Assembly (NCBI GenBank): GCA_902500695.1
Contig: CABVRQ010000017.1
Span: 1-59,404 of the forward strand
DNA from: an uncultured Nitrospira sp.
GTDB taxonomy: Bacteria; Nitrospirota; Nitrospiria; Nitrospirales; UBA8639
Direction: 5' to 3'
Length of the DNA: 59,404 bases
Shown: positions 32,954 through 40,677 of the stretch, piece after piece
How positions within the stretch are numbered: position 1 is the stretch's first letter
Layout: each line of letters begins with the position of its first letter
Notes under the pieces: model-generated
Told to the model about the DNA's origin: nothing
What the model saw: the letters and a program-made list of their open reading frames with translations, nothing else
Databases searched by the model: none
Translations under genes and position numbers: made by a program

Positions 32954-34003
32954 TCAAGATACCAGGGTTGTTAAGGACCGTAAATCATACGCAAACCCAT
33001 CGGCGCCTATATCCCGATAGACATCCGGAAGTGCACGAAAGGCTGATCCTCCAACCAGGATGCGGGGAGCGGCAGCGGAGGGGAAATGGTTTCGAATGTC
33101 CCTGATCAAATCTCTCACGGTCGGAACCTTTAAAACCATGGTCGCGGAAATCCCGACAAGTGTCGGTTGGAAATCCTTAATTAATTGGAGGATAGCTTGA
33201 TGAGGAACATTCACGCCTAAAAATCGGATATCCCATCCCTGCGTTTCAAGCATGTCTGCGACCATGTGGGGTCCGATTTGATGCAGTTCACCTTCCACGC
33301 CGGTGACGATCCCTTTCCCTTGCGAGGGTTGGGACGGTGTGACACAGGTATATAAATTAGCCATGACATATTGGGTGATCGCGGTGGCCACGTGTTCTTG
33401 AGCGACCGAAATGTGATTGGATTCCCAAAGGCTGCCTATCTTATACAACGATTCTTGAAAGAGCTCCACATACACATCCGAGAGAGAGTGAGTGCTCGAA
33501 AAGGCCTCAATCGCGATTGTTCTGGCAGCATGACGATCTCCTGCCAAAAGCGCTTGAAGAAACACTTCTTGATGGAGGGCTAATGGTGATTCAGAGCGAG
33601 CGGGAGTTTGAGGCTCCGATGGTCCAGATTCTGGGGCATCCAGCAAATGGGTCCGGACGACTATTTTTTCGGCGTCGGTCAGGTGAGGTTCTAATGCCTG
33701 AGAAATGTGGTCCAAAAACCGCTGTAAAACATGATGTGGAATATTTCTTGTCTGGAGTACCTTTGTCGTCCAACGCAGGTATTGTCTAAATGTTTCCTCG
33801 GTTCCAAATTCAATAGCCGTTCTAAGGAAGGTCAAATGGTAGCGTGCATCGGTGATACAGTGGGTTTTACCGGCTTCTCCCAGTTCTTTGGTCTCGGGAT
33901 CTTGTTGAACGAATTTGGTCGTGATGATTTCAATGACGTCGCGTTCAAGAATTCGTATTTTTTCTGCAAGCCGGTGCCGGGCGTGTGTTTGAATGTCTTT
34001 CAT
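32954..34003 (-). CDS. B12-binding sensor with CarH-like photoreceptor signature, no DNA-binding domain
   Basis: A 349-residue protein. Residues 1-130 are a helical domain without a MerR helix-turn-helix. Residues about 148-225 are the helical B12-cap domain with W193 and E203-H204 in LWESNHISVAQEH, an exact W-x9-EH motif as in the light receptors CarH and LitR, where it packs against the upper face of adenosylcobalamin. Residues 233-349 form the Rossmann B12-binding domain, with the candidate lower ligand H241 in GELHQIG and the strand LVGISATMVLKVPTVRDLIR. It therefore probably binds B12 and may sense light. It is the first gene of a two-gene unit with the ABM kinase, so it may pass its signal to that kinase by contact. 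Similar uncharacterised B12-domain proteins exist in other phyla. Confidence 0.85.
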   Translation of the reverse strand: MKDIQTHARHRLAEKIRILERDVIEIITTKFVQQDPETKELGEAGKTHCITDARYHLTFLRTAIEFGTEETFRQYLRWTTKVLQTRNIPHHVLQRFLDHISQALEPHLTDAEKIVVRTHLLDAPESGPSEPQTPARSESPLALHQEVFLQALLAGDRHAARTIAIEAFSSTHSLSDVYVELFQESLYKIGSLWESNHISVAQEHVATAITQYVMANLYTCVTPSQPSQGKGIVTGVEGELHQIGPHMVADMLETQGWDIRFLGVNVPHQAILQLIKDFQPTLVGISATMVLKVPTVRDLIRDIRNHFPSAAAPRILVGGSAFRALPDVYRDIGADGFAYDLRSLTTLVS

Positions 34004-34552
34004 GTAAATGGGGAAAAGACCCTGTGAAGTATCAATGCTTCACTACTAAATGAAATTCTCAAAAATATGAAGAGGAATAAAAGAAGTGAGTCGTGATCAT
34101 TTACGTGCCGGTTAAAAATGGTTAGATTCGGTATTCTAAGTCCTGCACGTCAACATGTTCAACCCGAACGGGTCGATGGTCAAACTTTAAGGCTTGCTTG
34201 TATGGGGCGGAGAGCTGTGAGGGGCGGATAGCAGGGCGTCGTTGTCGATACTGGAATTCTTGACGGAGATAACTTCGGCTTCTTCTCGATGCTTAACAGG
34301 GAGAAAACGATGAGCCGCTCGCAAGGCCAGATATTTGCTTACGATGCGGCTCATTATTTGTTAGATAGGCCAATGATCATTGAATTAATGGCCTGATGTT
34401 CCTTCATTTTCACGCATGAGGCTATTCGTGCGACAAGAAAATGAATGGAAATTTTCATGTTAAATTTTTAACCACCAAAGCCTATTTACCATTCAGGGTT
34501 CTTCATTCCATATGGATTGACTTCCAATGTGAGAGTTAAACCAGGACCAGGT
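34004..34552. other. Intergenic stretch without a supportable gene
   Basis: About 550 bases upstream of the B12-sensor gene and downstream of the PepSY gene. No frame with a ribosome binding site or protein-like composition was seen. The first 100 bases should hold the promoter of the sensor-kinase unit. Confidence 0.35.
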
Positions 34553-34849
34553 TTAGTCCTTTTCAATTTTGATTACAGTTCCTGTTTGAGCATCCACGTA
34601 AATTTCCCTGGTGGTCCCGCTTTCATCAATGATTTTGACCTCATAAACGGTTTTGCCATGTTCCTTTTCCAGCTCGGCTTCCACCGCCTTCCCTTTCATA
34701 TTCGTCAATGCTTTTTCGACGGCTTCCACCAACGTAATTTTCGTTTCCGTGAGTAGTTCGGCTTTGTCATCCTCAAATAATGCCCAGCTTGGGGTAACCG
34801 ATAGCATGAAAGCGATAACCATAAGACCCGGAATAAGCTGCTTCTTCAT
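34553..34849 (-). CDS. Secreted PepSY-domain protein
   Basis: A 98-residue protein behind AAAGGAG. A clear signal peptide (LIPGLMVIAFMLSVTPSWA) precedes a single PepSY domain (ITLVEAVEKALTNMKGKAVE, YEVKIIDESGTTREIYVDAQ, TGTVIKIEKD). Small PepSY proteins are periplasmic and thought to inhibit proteases or regulate peptidase activity. The length is typical. It is monocistronic as far as can be seen. Confidence 0.9.
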   Translation of the reverse strand: MKKQLIPGLMVIAFMLSVTPSWALFEDDKAELLTETKITLVEAVEKALTNMKGKAVEAELEKEHGKTVYEVKIIDESGTTREIYVDAQTGTVIKIEKD

Positions 34850-35454
34850 AATGAACTCCTTTGCGTGACTGAAAGTTGTTGTGAGGTGTCCAGTTGAGAC
34901 AAAAACACATTAATGGAAATAATTATGGCGACACCTTGTAAGTGGTGATGATGGCTGAACCTCGACAGGTAAGCATTGGACAAATTCGCGAGCAGTCCTT
35001 CCCGGGCGTCCAATACGGCCCCAGAAATACTTGTTCAGACAAAACATCTATGGATATATCTCCTTTCCATGCCTCGAAACGTGACCATAAGGGAGTTACG
35101 TCTGAAGGCCTGATGGACGGCTTGGTCATTGAAGCAGAAAATCTGACTCTTGCGGTCGATAAGGTAAACGGAGACGGCCTTGGCGTTCCGATGTCAGGAG
35201 CAAGCGGGGAAACTTCTGCTCACTTTGGCGAAGCCGATGACATCGAGGTAGCCATTCTCCAAGGCGGAATAAACACACCGGTCAGAAAGGTTGCTAATGA
35301 GGAAAAATAACAGACATAATTATAAAGAGATATGTATTTTCTGAACTAAGGAATGTTGAAGAATTGACAGAGAAGCTCGCTATGAAATTCAATGGATTCC
35401 TTAATAATTTAACGTCATACACTCCGTTGTGTGGAAGAAAGTGAGGTTTTCTTC
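34850..35454. other. Spacer with unsupported ORFs
   Basis: Open frames exist on the plus strand (34942-35310) and the minus strand (34923-35129), overlapping each other. Neither has a convincing ribosome binding site or a recognisable domain. The plus-strand frame has a fairly protein-like second half (GLVIEAENLTLAVDKVNGDG), so a gene cannot be ruled out, but it is not called. Confidence 0.3.
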
Positions 35455-35619
35455 ATGAACACCGTCTGTGCCCATCCCCCATGTTCATGCCAGAATTCAG
35501 AGGGAGAGGAATACTGTTCGGAAGAATGTGCCAATGTGATTACCGCGCCGGTAGGAAAATGTCGCTGTGGCCATGACGGGTGTGAAGGGTATTTGAAATA
35601 TCAAGACTCCCGGACCTAA
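35455..35619 (+). CDS. SmtA-like metallothionein
   Basis: A 54-residue protein with eight Cys (C5, C10, C12, C21, C25, C36, C38, C43) and two His (H7, H40) in the arrangement CAHPPCSC, YCSEECAN and GKCRCGHDGC, which is typical of bacterial metallothioneins of the SmtA/BmtA type. They bind zinc, cadmium or copper in the cytoplasm. A GTGAGG site lies about eight bases before the ATG. No SmtB/ArsR repressor gene is adjacent. It fits the stress-protection theme of the region. Confidence 0.9.
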   Translation: MNTVCAHPPCSCQNSEGEEYCSEECANVITAPVGKCRCGHDGCEGYLKYQDSRT

Positions 35620-35926
35620 CAATCATTCATTCATTCATTCTTGCTCAGCTTATGTGAGCCATAGTAGTCAAGAACCCGATTATACTTCCGCAGGAGAACC
35701 TTATGATCGGTGATATGATTTGAGGTACTCACGCGGTGAAATGTTACCTACCTCAGACGATTGCTGTGGTGCATCAGCACATTTTCCTAATTTGTGAGAT
35801 ATCTTTCTGGGCTACTTTTTGCTGATCCCTGGGAGGGATTTGTCTATTCACGATTATTAGTCTTCATGATACTTTTAAATTATGAAAATTTTTATTCGAA
35901 ATTTAACACTCTAAGTGAGGAAATGT

Positions 35927-36244
35927 ATGCGTCACCAAGAATCAGATGTCGTAGATGGAAAGATGTTAGGTGTATTTGCCATTGGCATAGTCATTGGATC
36001 TGTTGCCACATTACTCCTTACTCCCCAGTCGGGGCGTGACTCGCGCGAGCAAATTCGTGATTATGTTCGTCGAAAAGGAGAAGATTTGAACGATCTGCAA
36101 GAAAAAACTGTTGAAACCTATCAAGACATAGTTTCCGGGACTCATAGGGGGTTGGAAGAGATTCAGGTGACGATAAAAGAGGCAGTCCATGCCGGAATGG
36201 ATGAATTTCGTAAGGAGTGGAAGGACGTCAATAACAATCGATAG
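35927..36244 (+). CDS. YtxH-domain protein
   Basis: A 105-residue protein. The ATG at 35927 follows GTGAGG by six bases. A single membrane helix (MLGVFAIGIVIGSVATLLLT) is followed by the YtxH signature (PQSGRDSREQIRDYVRRKGE) and a long amphipathic helix. YtxH proteins are small general-stress membrane proteins of unknown action. The pattern of one anchor and a cytoplasmic coiled helix is complete here. Confidence 0.85.
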   Translation: MRHQESDVVDGKMLGVFAIGIVIGSVATLLLTPQSGRDSREQIRDYVRRKGEDLNDLQEKTVETYQDIVSGTHRGLEEIQVTIKEAVHAGMDEFRKEWKDVNNNR

Positions 36245-37063
36245 AGAATGACTAAGGAAGTTGTGTGCAGGAGAAATATCTGAAGATGGTCATGAATATG
36301 AAATGCTATGCCATTTGTTGTGCCAGATAAAGAAGTACGAGGGAGCAATTTATACAGCGCAAGGTTGAGGAAAATTTTTTCCCCTCTTCGGGAACAGACT
36401 CTAATTTCGTTTGCATTAATTCCCCATGACCCACCAGAATTTACCTCTTAGCGCGTGCTGCGCCCGCTCCTAATGGGACAGCGCGCGCTCTTCGACAAGA
36501 TACTGGCAAACCCGTGTTACGGTCGATTAGAAAATGTCAGTGATGGGAATATATTTTTTGGCGTTCATGCCGCCCCAACCTAGGCCCGTTTAATCGGTTT
36601 TTGAAGTGATCAAAGCTATTTATACTTAGGCTTTTTCCCCATATTCCATAAGCCAGGCAACCAGGAAAGTAGTTTTTTTTCATAGGCGATCACCGGGGTT
36701 GGGCCCATCGACCGTCAGTGCGGCGGTCCTGAGTCAGTTAGACGGCCATCGACAGCGTTTTAAGTAGAGCAAAGAATTGGCATCCACCGTCAGGGTGCCT
36801 TTCTCGGGATCGACTCCAACAGATTCTATCTACCGAATCTATCTACCTTTACGAAGAATAGCCCAACCCGCCGAGCGCAGATCAGGCCCGCCCTTGGTTT
36901 CAATGGCAGCCCGGTTGGCCGATCTGCAGGTGGGTGAAAAATACTGTCCTGCAGGGGGTGAGTCTTTCAATATGAACTTTGACTAGCAAACGATAGGTAG
37001 GTGGGACCATGTTTTCAGGAGTCTTCTCTAAACCCGAAAAATGTAGGGTGTGGTAAAAGGAAT
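36245..37063. other. Long intergenic region without a supportable gene
   Basis: About 820 bases with no convincing coding frame. A GC-rich hairpin is present at 36450-36489, with arms AGCGCGTGCTG and CAGCGCGCGCT. A short direct repeat, ATTCTATCTACCGAATCTAT, lies near 36820. Several short frames on both strands look like decayed coding sequence, but no family could be named. Compared with the compact neighbours this looks like a degraded region. Confidence 0.4.
36450..36489. repeat. GC-rich inverted repeat
   Basis: Arms AGCGCGTGCTG (36450-36460) and CAGCGCGCGCT (36479-36489) pair over 11 bases with one G-U wobble and an 18-base loop. It is isolated from genes, 205 bases after the YtxH stop. 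No T run follows. Confidence 0.5.
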
Positions 37064-37918
37064 TTAACTTTCAGAGGTGATGGTCATCTTGCGGGCGTCA
37101 TGTAGCGAAAACCGTGGTTTTTGGAGGATTCGTTCGGCTCGGGAGGAGTCCATGGTGAGGTTTTTGGGGCGCACCAATCCGGATTCCTCGATGGTTCCCT
37201 TTTGAATATTCGATGTCTGTGTAACCCCGAAGTGCTGGAGCAGTCCCATCCCCAATTCCCACCGGTTCAGGCTTTCGGGGCCCCCCAGATGTAAGATTCC
37301 CGGGACATCCTTGGTGGCTAATTCCAGCAAGACCTCAGCGAAATTCTTCACCCAGATGGGACAACGCAGTTCATCAACAAACAAGCGATACAGTTCGCCG
37401 GTTTTTGTGGACTCAATTAAGCGTGTCGTCTGGCGGTCTGGGGTTCGAAGATCATAAAGCAACGAGGTGCGGACGATGGTGGCCTGAGGATTCAGGGAGC
37501 GAATGAGTTCTTCCGCCTGGGCTTTGGCATGGCCATAGGGGTTGATGGGGTTCGTGGGACTCTCTTCGGTATAGGGCGCCGAGGTCCCATCAAAGACCTG
37601 GTCAGTCGAGAGGTGGATGAAGCGAATGCCACGTTCCGCCGTCTGCATGGCCAGGAGTCCCGCGGCGGGGACGATTGCTTCGATTCCTTTTCCCTGTTCG
37701 GAGCAGGCTGTATGAATGATGACGTTTGGGCGGGCGCGACCCAGCAGTATTCTCATCTCCTCTGGATTTTGAAGGTCACAGACGTGAAAGGTCACTCCGG
37801 GCAGAGATGTGGAGGGTGTGTGGTGGAGAGTTCCCGCTGCCACAAAGTTCTTGGCCTGTCGTAGGAGATGATTTCCTAAAAATCCTGCTCCGCCGGTGAC
37901 TAGGAGACGTGTTGCCAT
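37064..37918 (-). CDS. RmlD-like NAD(P)-dependent sugar reductase/epimerase
   Basis: A 284-residue short-chain dehydrogenase of the extended type. The dinucleotide motif is VTGGAGFLGNHLL, the catalytic YxxxK is YGHAK, and STDQVFDGTSAPYTEESPTN is the block typical of dTDP-4-dehydrorhamnose reductase (RmlD) and the related MAT2B-like proteins. ATG at 37918 was chosen because it opens at the first strand; a TTG nine codons earlier is possible. It likely acts in nucleotide-sugar metabolism, but no other rhamnose gene is nearby, so the substrate is open. It is divergent from threonine aldolase. Confidence 0.8.
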   Translation of the reverse strand: MATRLLVTGGAGFLGNHLLRQAKNFVAAGTLHHTPSTSLPGVTFHVCDLQNPEEMRILLGRARPNVIIHTACSEQGKGIEAIVPAAGLLAMQTAERGIRFIHLSTDQVFDGTSAPYTEESPTNPINPYGHAKAQAEELIRSLNPQATIVRTSLLYDLRTPDRQTTRLIESTKTGELYRLFVDELRCPIWVKNFAEVLLELATKDVPGILHLGGPESLNRWELGMGLLQHFGVTQTSNIQKGTIEESGLVRPKNLTMDSSRAERILQKPRFSLHDARKMTITSES

Positions 37919-38020
37919 CGCTCCCCATTGTAAATTAATGACCAAAGGAAATCTTGTGTGATGAAAGAAGGTTCCTTAGAATGCTCGACATGACGAATGG
38001 TTTTTTGGAGGAGTTAATGA

Positions 38021-39061
38021 ATGCGAACCATTGACTTGCGCAGCGATACCGTGACAAAACCGACACCCGCCATGCGGGAGGCAATGGCCCAGGCCGAGGT
38101 GGGCGATGATGTGTATGGAGAAGATCCGACCGTGAATCGATTGGAAGCCATGGCCGCGGAACTATTAGGCAAGGAGGCCGCGGTGTTTGTGCCCTCAGGA
38201 GTGATGGGCAATCAATTGGCTCTCCGGTTACACACGCGGCCCGGTGATGAAGTGATCGTTGACAGTACATCTCATCTCATTCGATATGAAGGTGGATCGG
38301 CGTCTTCGCTCTCCGGTGTTCAATTGTGTTGTGTGCCGGGTGATCGTGGACGCCTTTCGCCGGAATCGGTCGAGGCGGCTATTCGGCCAAAGGGTCTTCA
38401 TAATCCCCCATCCACCTTGGTGTGTCTTGAACAGACACATAATGTGGGTGGAGGATCAATTTATTCCTTGGAGACCATCAATCGAATTGCAGAGGTTGCC
38501 TGTACCCATGGACTGGCGCTGCATTTGGATGGCGCTCGATTGTTTAATGCGGTGATTTCGACGGGTGTGGCGGCTGCTGACTATGCTCGTCCTTTTGATA
38601 CGGTGTCCTTTTGCCTGTCGAAAGGTTTGGGGGCTCCCATTGGGTCGCTGGTGGTTTCGGATACGGCACGAGTTCAGGCATTGCGTCGTCTTCGCAAAGT
38701 GTTTGGCGGGGGGATGCGGCAGGTGGGAATTCTGGCCGCTGCCGGTGTGTATGCCCTTGAGCATCATATTGCCCGATTGGCTGAGGATCATGCGAATGCC
38801 CATTATCTGGCGACTCTGTTACAGGACATCCCCGGTGTGGTGGTGAATGTCAAGGATGTGGAGACCAACATGGTGATGTTTCAGGTTCCTCGGTCCTCGA
38901 AAACGACTGACGAGTTGTTAGCTGACTGCCGGGAGGCCGGAGTCCTGCTGAATGCCATGGGAGATCGGGCGTTTCGGGTGGTAACGCATTTGGATGTTAA
39001 TCATGAAGATATGGACGCCGCGGGTCGGATCTTCAGTCGTGTTTTATCAGCCGCAGTGTGA
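38021..39061 (+). CDS. ltaE: Low-specificity L-threonine aldolase
   Basis: A 346-residue PLP enzyme that cleaves threonine and allo-threonine to glycine and acetaldehyde. The start MRTIDLRSDTVTKPTPAMRE is the family's signature. The PLP Lys is K201 (SFCLSKGLGAPIG), the Asp that holds the cofactor ring lies in LHLDGARLFNA, and VFGGGMRQVGILAAAG follows. The length is usual for the family. GGAGG at 38007-38011 (in TTGGAGGAGTTA) serves as ribosome binding site. The next small gene starts 14 bases after the stop. Confidence 0.93.
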   Translation: MRTIDLRSDTVTKPTPAMREAMAQAEVGDDVYGEDPTVNRLEAMAAELLGKEAAVFVPSGVMGNQLALRLHTRPGDEVIVDSTSHLIRYEGGSASSLSGVQLCCVPGDRGRLSPESVEAAIRPKGLHNPPSTLVCLEQTHNVGGGSIYSLETINRIAEVACTHGLALHLDGARLFNAVISTGVAAADYARPFDTVSFCLSKGLGAPIGSLVVSDTARVQALRRLRKVFGGGMRQVGILAAAGVYALEHHIARLAEDHANAHYLATLLQDIPGVVVNVKDVETNMVMFQVPRSSKTTDELLADCREAGVLLNAMGDRAFRVVTHLDVNHEDMDAAGRIFSRVLSAAV

Positions 39062-39074
39062 ATTTCGCCTGTCC

Positions 39075-39377
39075 ATGAGTTCTTTGGCAGAGTCTGACAC
39101 CGTTTCTGCAATTTTATTGATCAGCAGGATGAAGGGAGTCGATGTGAGTATATTGGATACGGTTTCGTTTCAACACATCACGAAGATTTTAGAAGTGACG
39201 GATGAGTTGGATATTTCACGAGAGGCGGTGGAAATCCCTCTCTCCCCGGCAAGTCCGGGAGTGGTTCGTCGGTTGCCCAACGGTAAGTTGGAAATTGTCG
39301 TGGATGCTGACCTGCCCTTCGACGATTGGGTACAGACGTTACCTGAAAAAATTCGGGTGCAAATGCCTGACGATTGA
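39075..39377 (+). CDS. Small hypothetical protein following ltaE
   Basis: A 100-residue soluble protein starting MSSLAESDTVSAILLISRMK. The C-terminal part reads VVRRLPNGKLEIVVDADLPF followed by DDWVQTLPEKIRVQM, which looks like a folded alpha/beta protein. No family was named with certainty. It lies 13 bases after ltaE on the same strand and is probably co-transcribed with it. Confidence 0.6.
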   Translation: MSSLAESDTVSAILLISRMKGVDVSILDTVSFQHITKILEVTDELDISREAVEIPLSPASPGVVRRLPNGKLEIVVDADLPFDDWVQTLPEKIRVQMPDD

Positions 39378-39687
39378 GACCGATTAATGAGATCATGTCA
39401 TTAAAAGGTTGGCAAAGGAGACGATACCCATGACTGTGCGGGATTGAGAGTGGTCTGGGTATTCCATTTGATATTGTTATCAGGGATGTGGCCGTTTGTG
39501 GGATCAGATATCGTGGCATTGGACCTCTGCAAACTGGTCCCGGCCATTGTCGGGGACGGCGTCCGCGGACAGGTGTGTGCAATGTGTGAGGGGCGATGCC
39601 ATGCATCGTCGGCTGACATTCAATGACCGTGATCGTATGGGGAAGACAAGCGATTGGCCTCAACGAACCCACGCTTCCTTAGCTCAT
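39378..39687. other. Spacer without a supportable gene
   Basis: About 310 bases between the small ltaE-linked gene and a convergent hypothetical gene. Overlapping open frames in several frames have no ribosome binding sites. No terminator hairpin was identified with confidence. Confidence 0.3.
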
Positions 39688-40122
39688 TTACTGAGAGCCA
39701 ACGGCGACGGCTTGTCCCTTCATGTCGGTCTCGCCTGACCTTTCGGTGGTTTTTTCCACTGACCATTCATTGGGCGTAATCTTTAGAAGATGCCCCTTGA
39801 GGGTATAGAACTCGCCTTCCGGTATTTCCACCTGATCAGTGCCCGTCACGTTGATGGCCAGCACGCGTTTTTTGTCTCCTCTGTTGGATAAAACCAAGCC
39901 GGTTTCCAACCGTTCCAGGTGATAGGCTCCTTGTTCGTTGATGACCAGGGAATTGGCTTCTATCTTTGCATGAATTTTTCCAACTTTATCGAAAATGGCA
40001 AAGTTGACTCGAACAGGGGTATTTCCGGTTTTTCGGAGTGTCATTTCGATTTGAGGGAGTCCGTCGACTTCAACAATTCCATTGGAATTGCGGTACCAGT
40101 GTGGTCCGACTTTCACATCCAT
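39688..40122 (-). CDS. Hypothetical protein, probably a beta-rich domain
   Basis: A 144-residue protein. The start at 40122 (MDVKVGPHWYRNSNGIVEVD) was chosen because AAAGGAGG lies nine bases upstream on the minus strand; longer frames begin upstream without such a site. The sequence alternates hydrophobic and polar residues (MTLRKTGNTPVRVNFAIFDK), which suggests an Ig-like beta sandwich. It has no signal peptide or membrane segment. The family is unknown to me. Confidence 0.6.
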   Translation of the reverse strand: MDVKVGPHWYRNSNGIVEVDGLPQIEMTLRKTGNTPVRVNFAIFDKVGKIHAKIEANSLVINEQGAYHLERLETGLVLSNRGDKKRVLAINVTGTDQVEIPEGEFYTLKGHLLKITPNEWSVEKTTERSGETDMKGQAVAVGSQ

Positions 40123-40274
40123 GCCCACCATCCTCCTTTTTTCGTAAGTGAATAGACTAAATACCGAATCGTATTGTACTGACCGGATCAGCCTGGTGGC
40201 TAGAGGAAATGTTCCGGGGGGGAATGTTGAAAACAAAGGTTGCACCCTTCGAGATGCAGTTAGCGATGTGTTTT

Positions 40275-40335
40275 GGCCGCTTGGCCATGCTCACGTACTC
40301 CTCCGTACGCTCCGCCCGTCCAAGCAACTGCGGCC
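40275..40335. repeat. Inverted-repeat element in a gene-free spacer
   Basis: Outer arms GGCCGC (40275-40280) and GCGGCC (40330-40335), with TTGG and CCAAG just inside, flank an inner pair CGTAC/GTACG. It is followed by TTCGAGAAGCCTCAGGACAG, a pattern seen in dispersed intergenic repeats. It lies in a 330-base spacer between a minus-strand hypothetical gene and a small membrane protein gene. No gene was seen in this spacer. Confidence 0.45.
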
Positions 40336-40452
40336 TTTCCTTCGAGAAGCCTCAGGACAGGACGAGCCTTTTTGAATACTTCTTGAGACGGTGAGGGGGC
40401 TTGGGATGTGATAGGAGGAGTTATGCGGAGAGGCCGTCAATGGTTCCTTGAG

Positions 40453-40668
40453 TCAGGACTTATCCTTGATTCGATTCAGGATGAGGGCAATGCACCCACC
40501 CAAGAGACCTCCCCCAAATATCGGGGGGCCCAATTCGACCAGCTTGATTTCCCATATGGGTTCATTGGCTAACATCAGATCGCGGACCCCTCCTTGAATC
40601 ATAATGACAGCGAGGGCCATGAGGGACCCAATAATGAACCACCATCGAAAAACTTTAAACGATTCCAT
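40453..40668 (-). CDS. Small two-helix membrane protein
   Basis: A 71-residue protein with two hydrophobic segments (about 7-26, FRWWFIIGSLMALAVIMIQG, and 47-64, GPPIFGGGLLGGCIALIL) and a Lys-rich C terminus. No family was recognised. It starts 9 bases after the stop of the ComM-like gene on the same strand, so the two probably form an operon. Such a link is not known to me for ComM. Confidence 0.6.
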   Translation of the reverse strand: MESFKVFRWWFIIGSLMALAVIMIQGGVRDLMLANEPIWEIKLVELGPPIFGGGLLGGCIALILNRIKDKS

Positions 40669-40677
40669 GAATTGTCC

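Noticed and set aside
5478..34003. Genomic island of phage or integrative origin
   Set aside because: There is no integrase, transposase, tRNA or attachment-site repeat. The signalling genes look like lineage-specific duplication rather than an inserted element.
34942..35310. Plus-strand frame of 122 codons between PepSY and metallothionein genes
   Set aside because: There is no clear ribosome binding site and no domain. A minus-strand frame overlaps it. Listed only as spacer.
36777..36986. Plus-strand frame of 69 codons in the long spacer
   Set aside because: Composition is not protein-like and there is no ribosome binding site. I tried to read the reverse strand as a decayed known gene without success.
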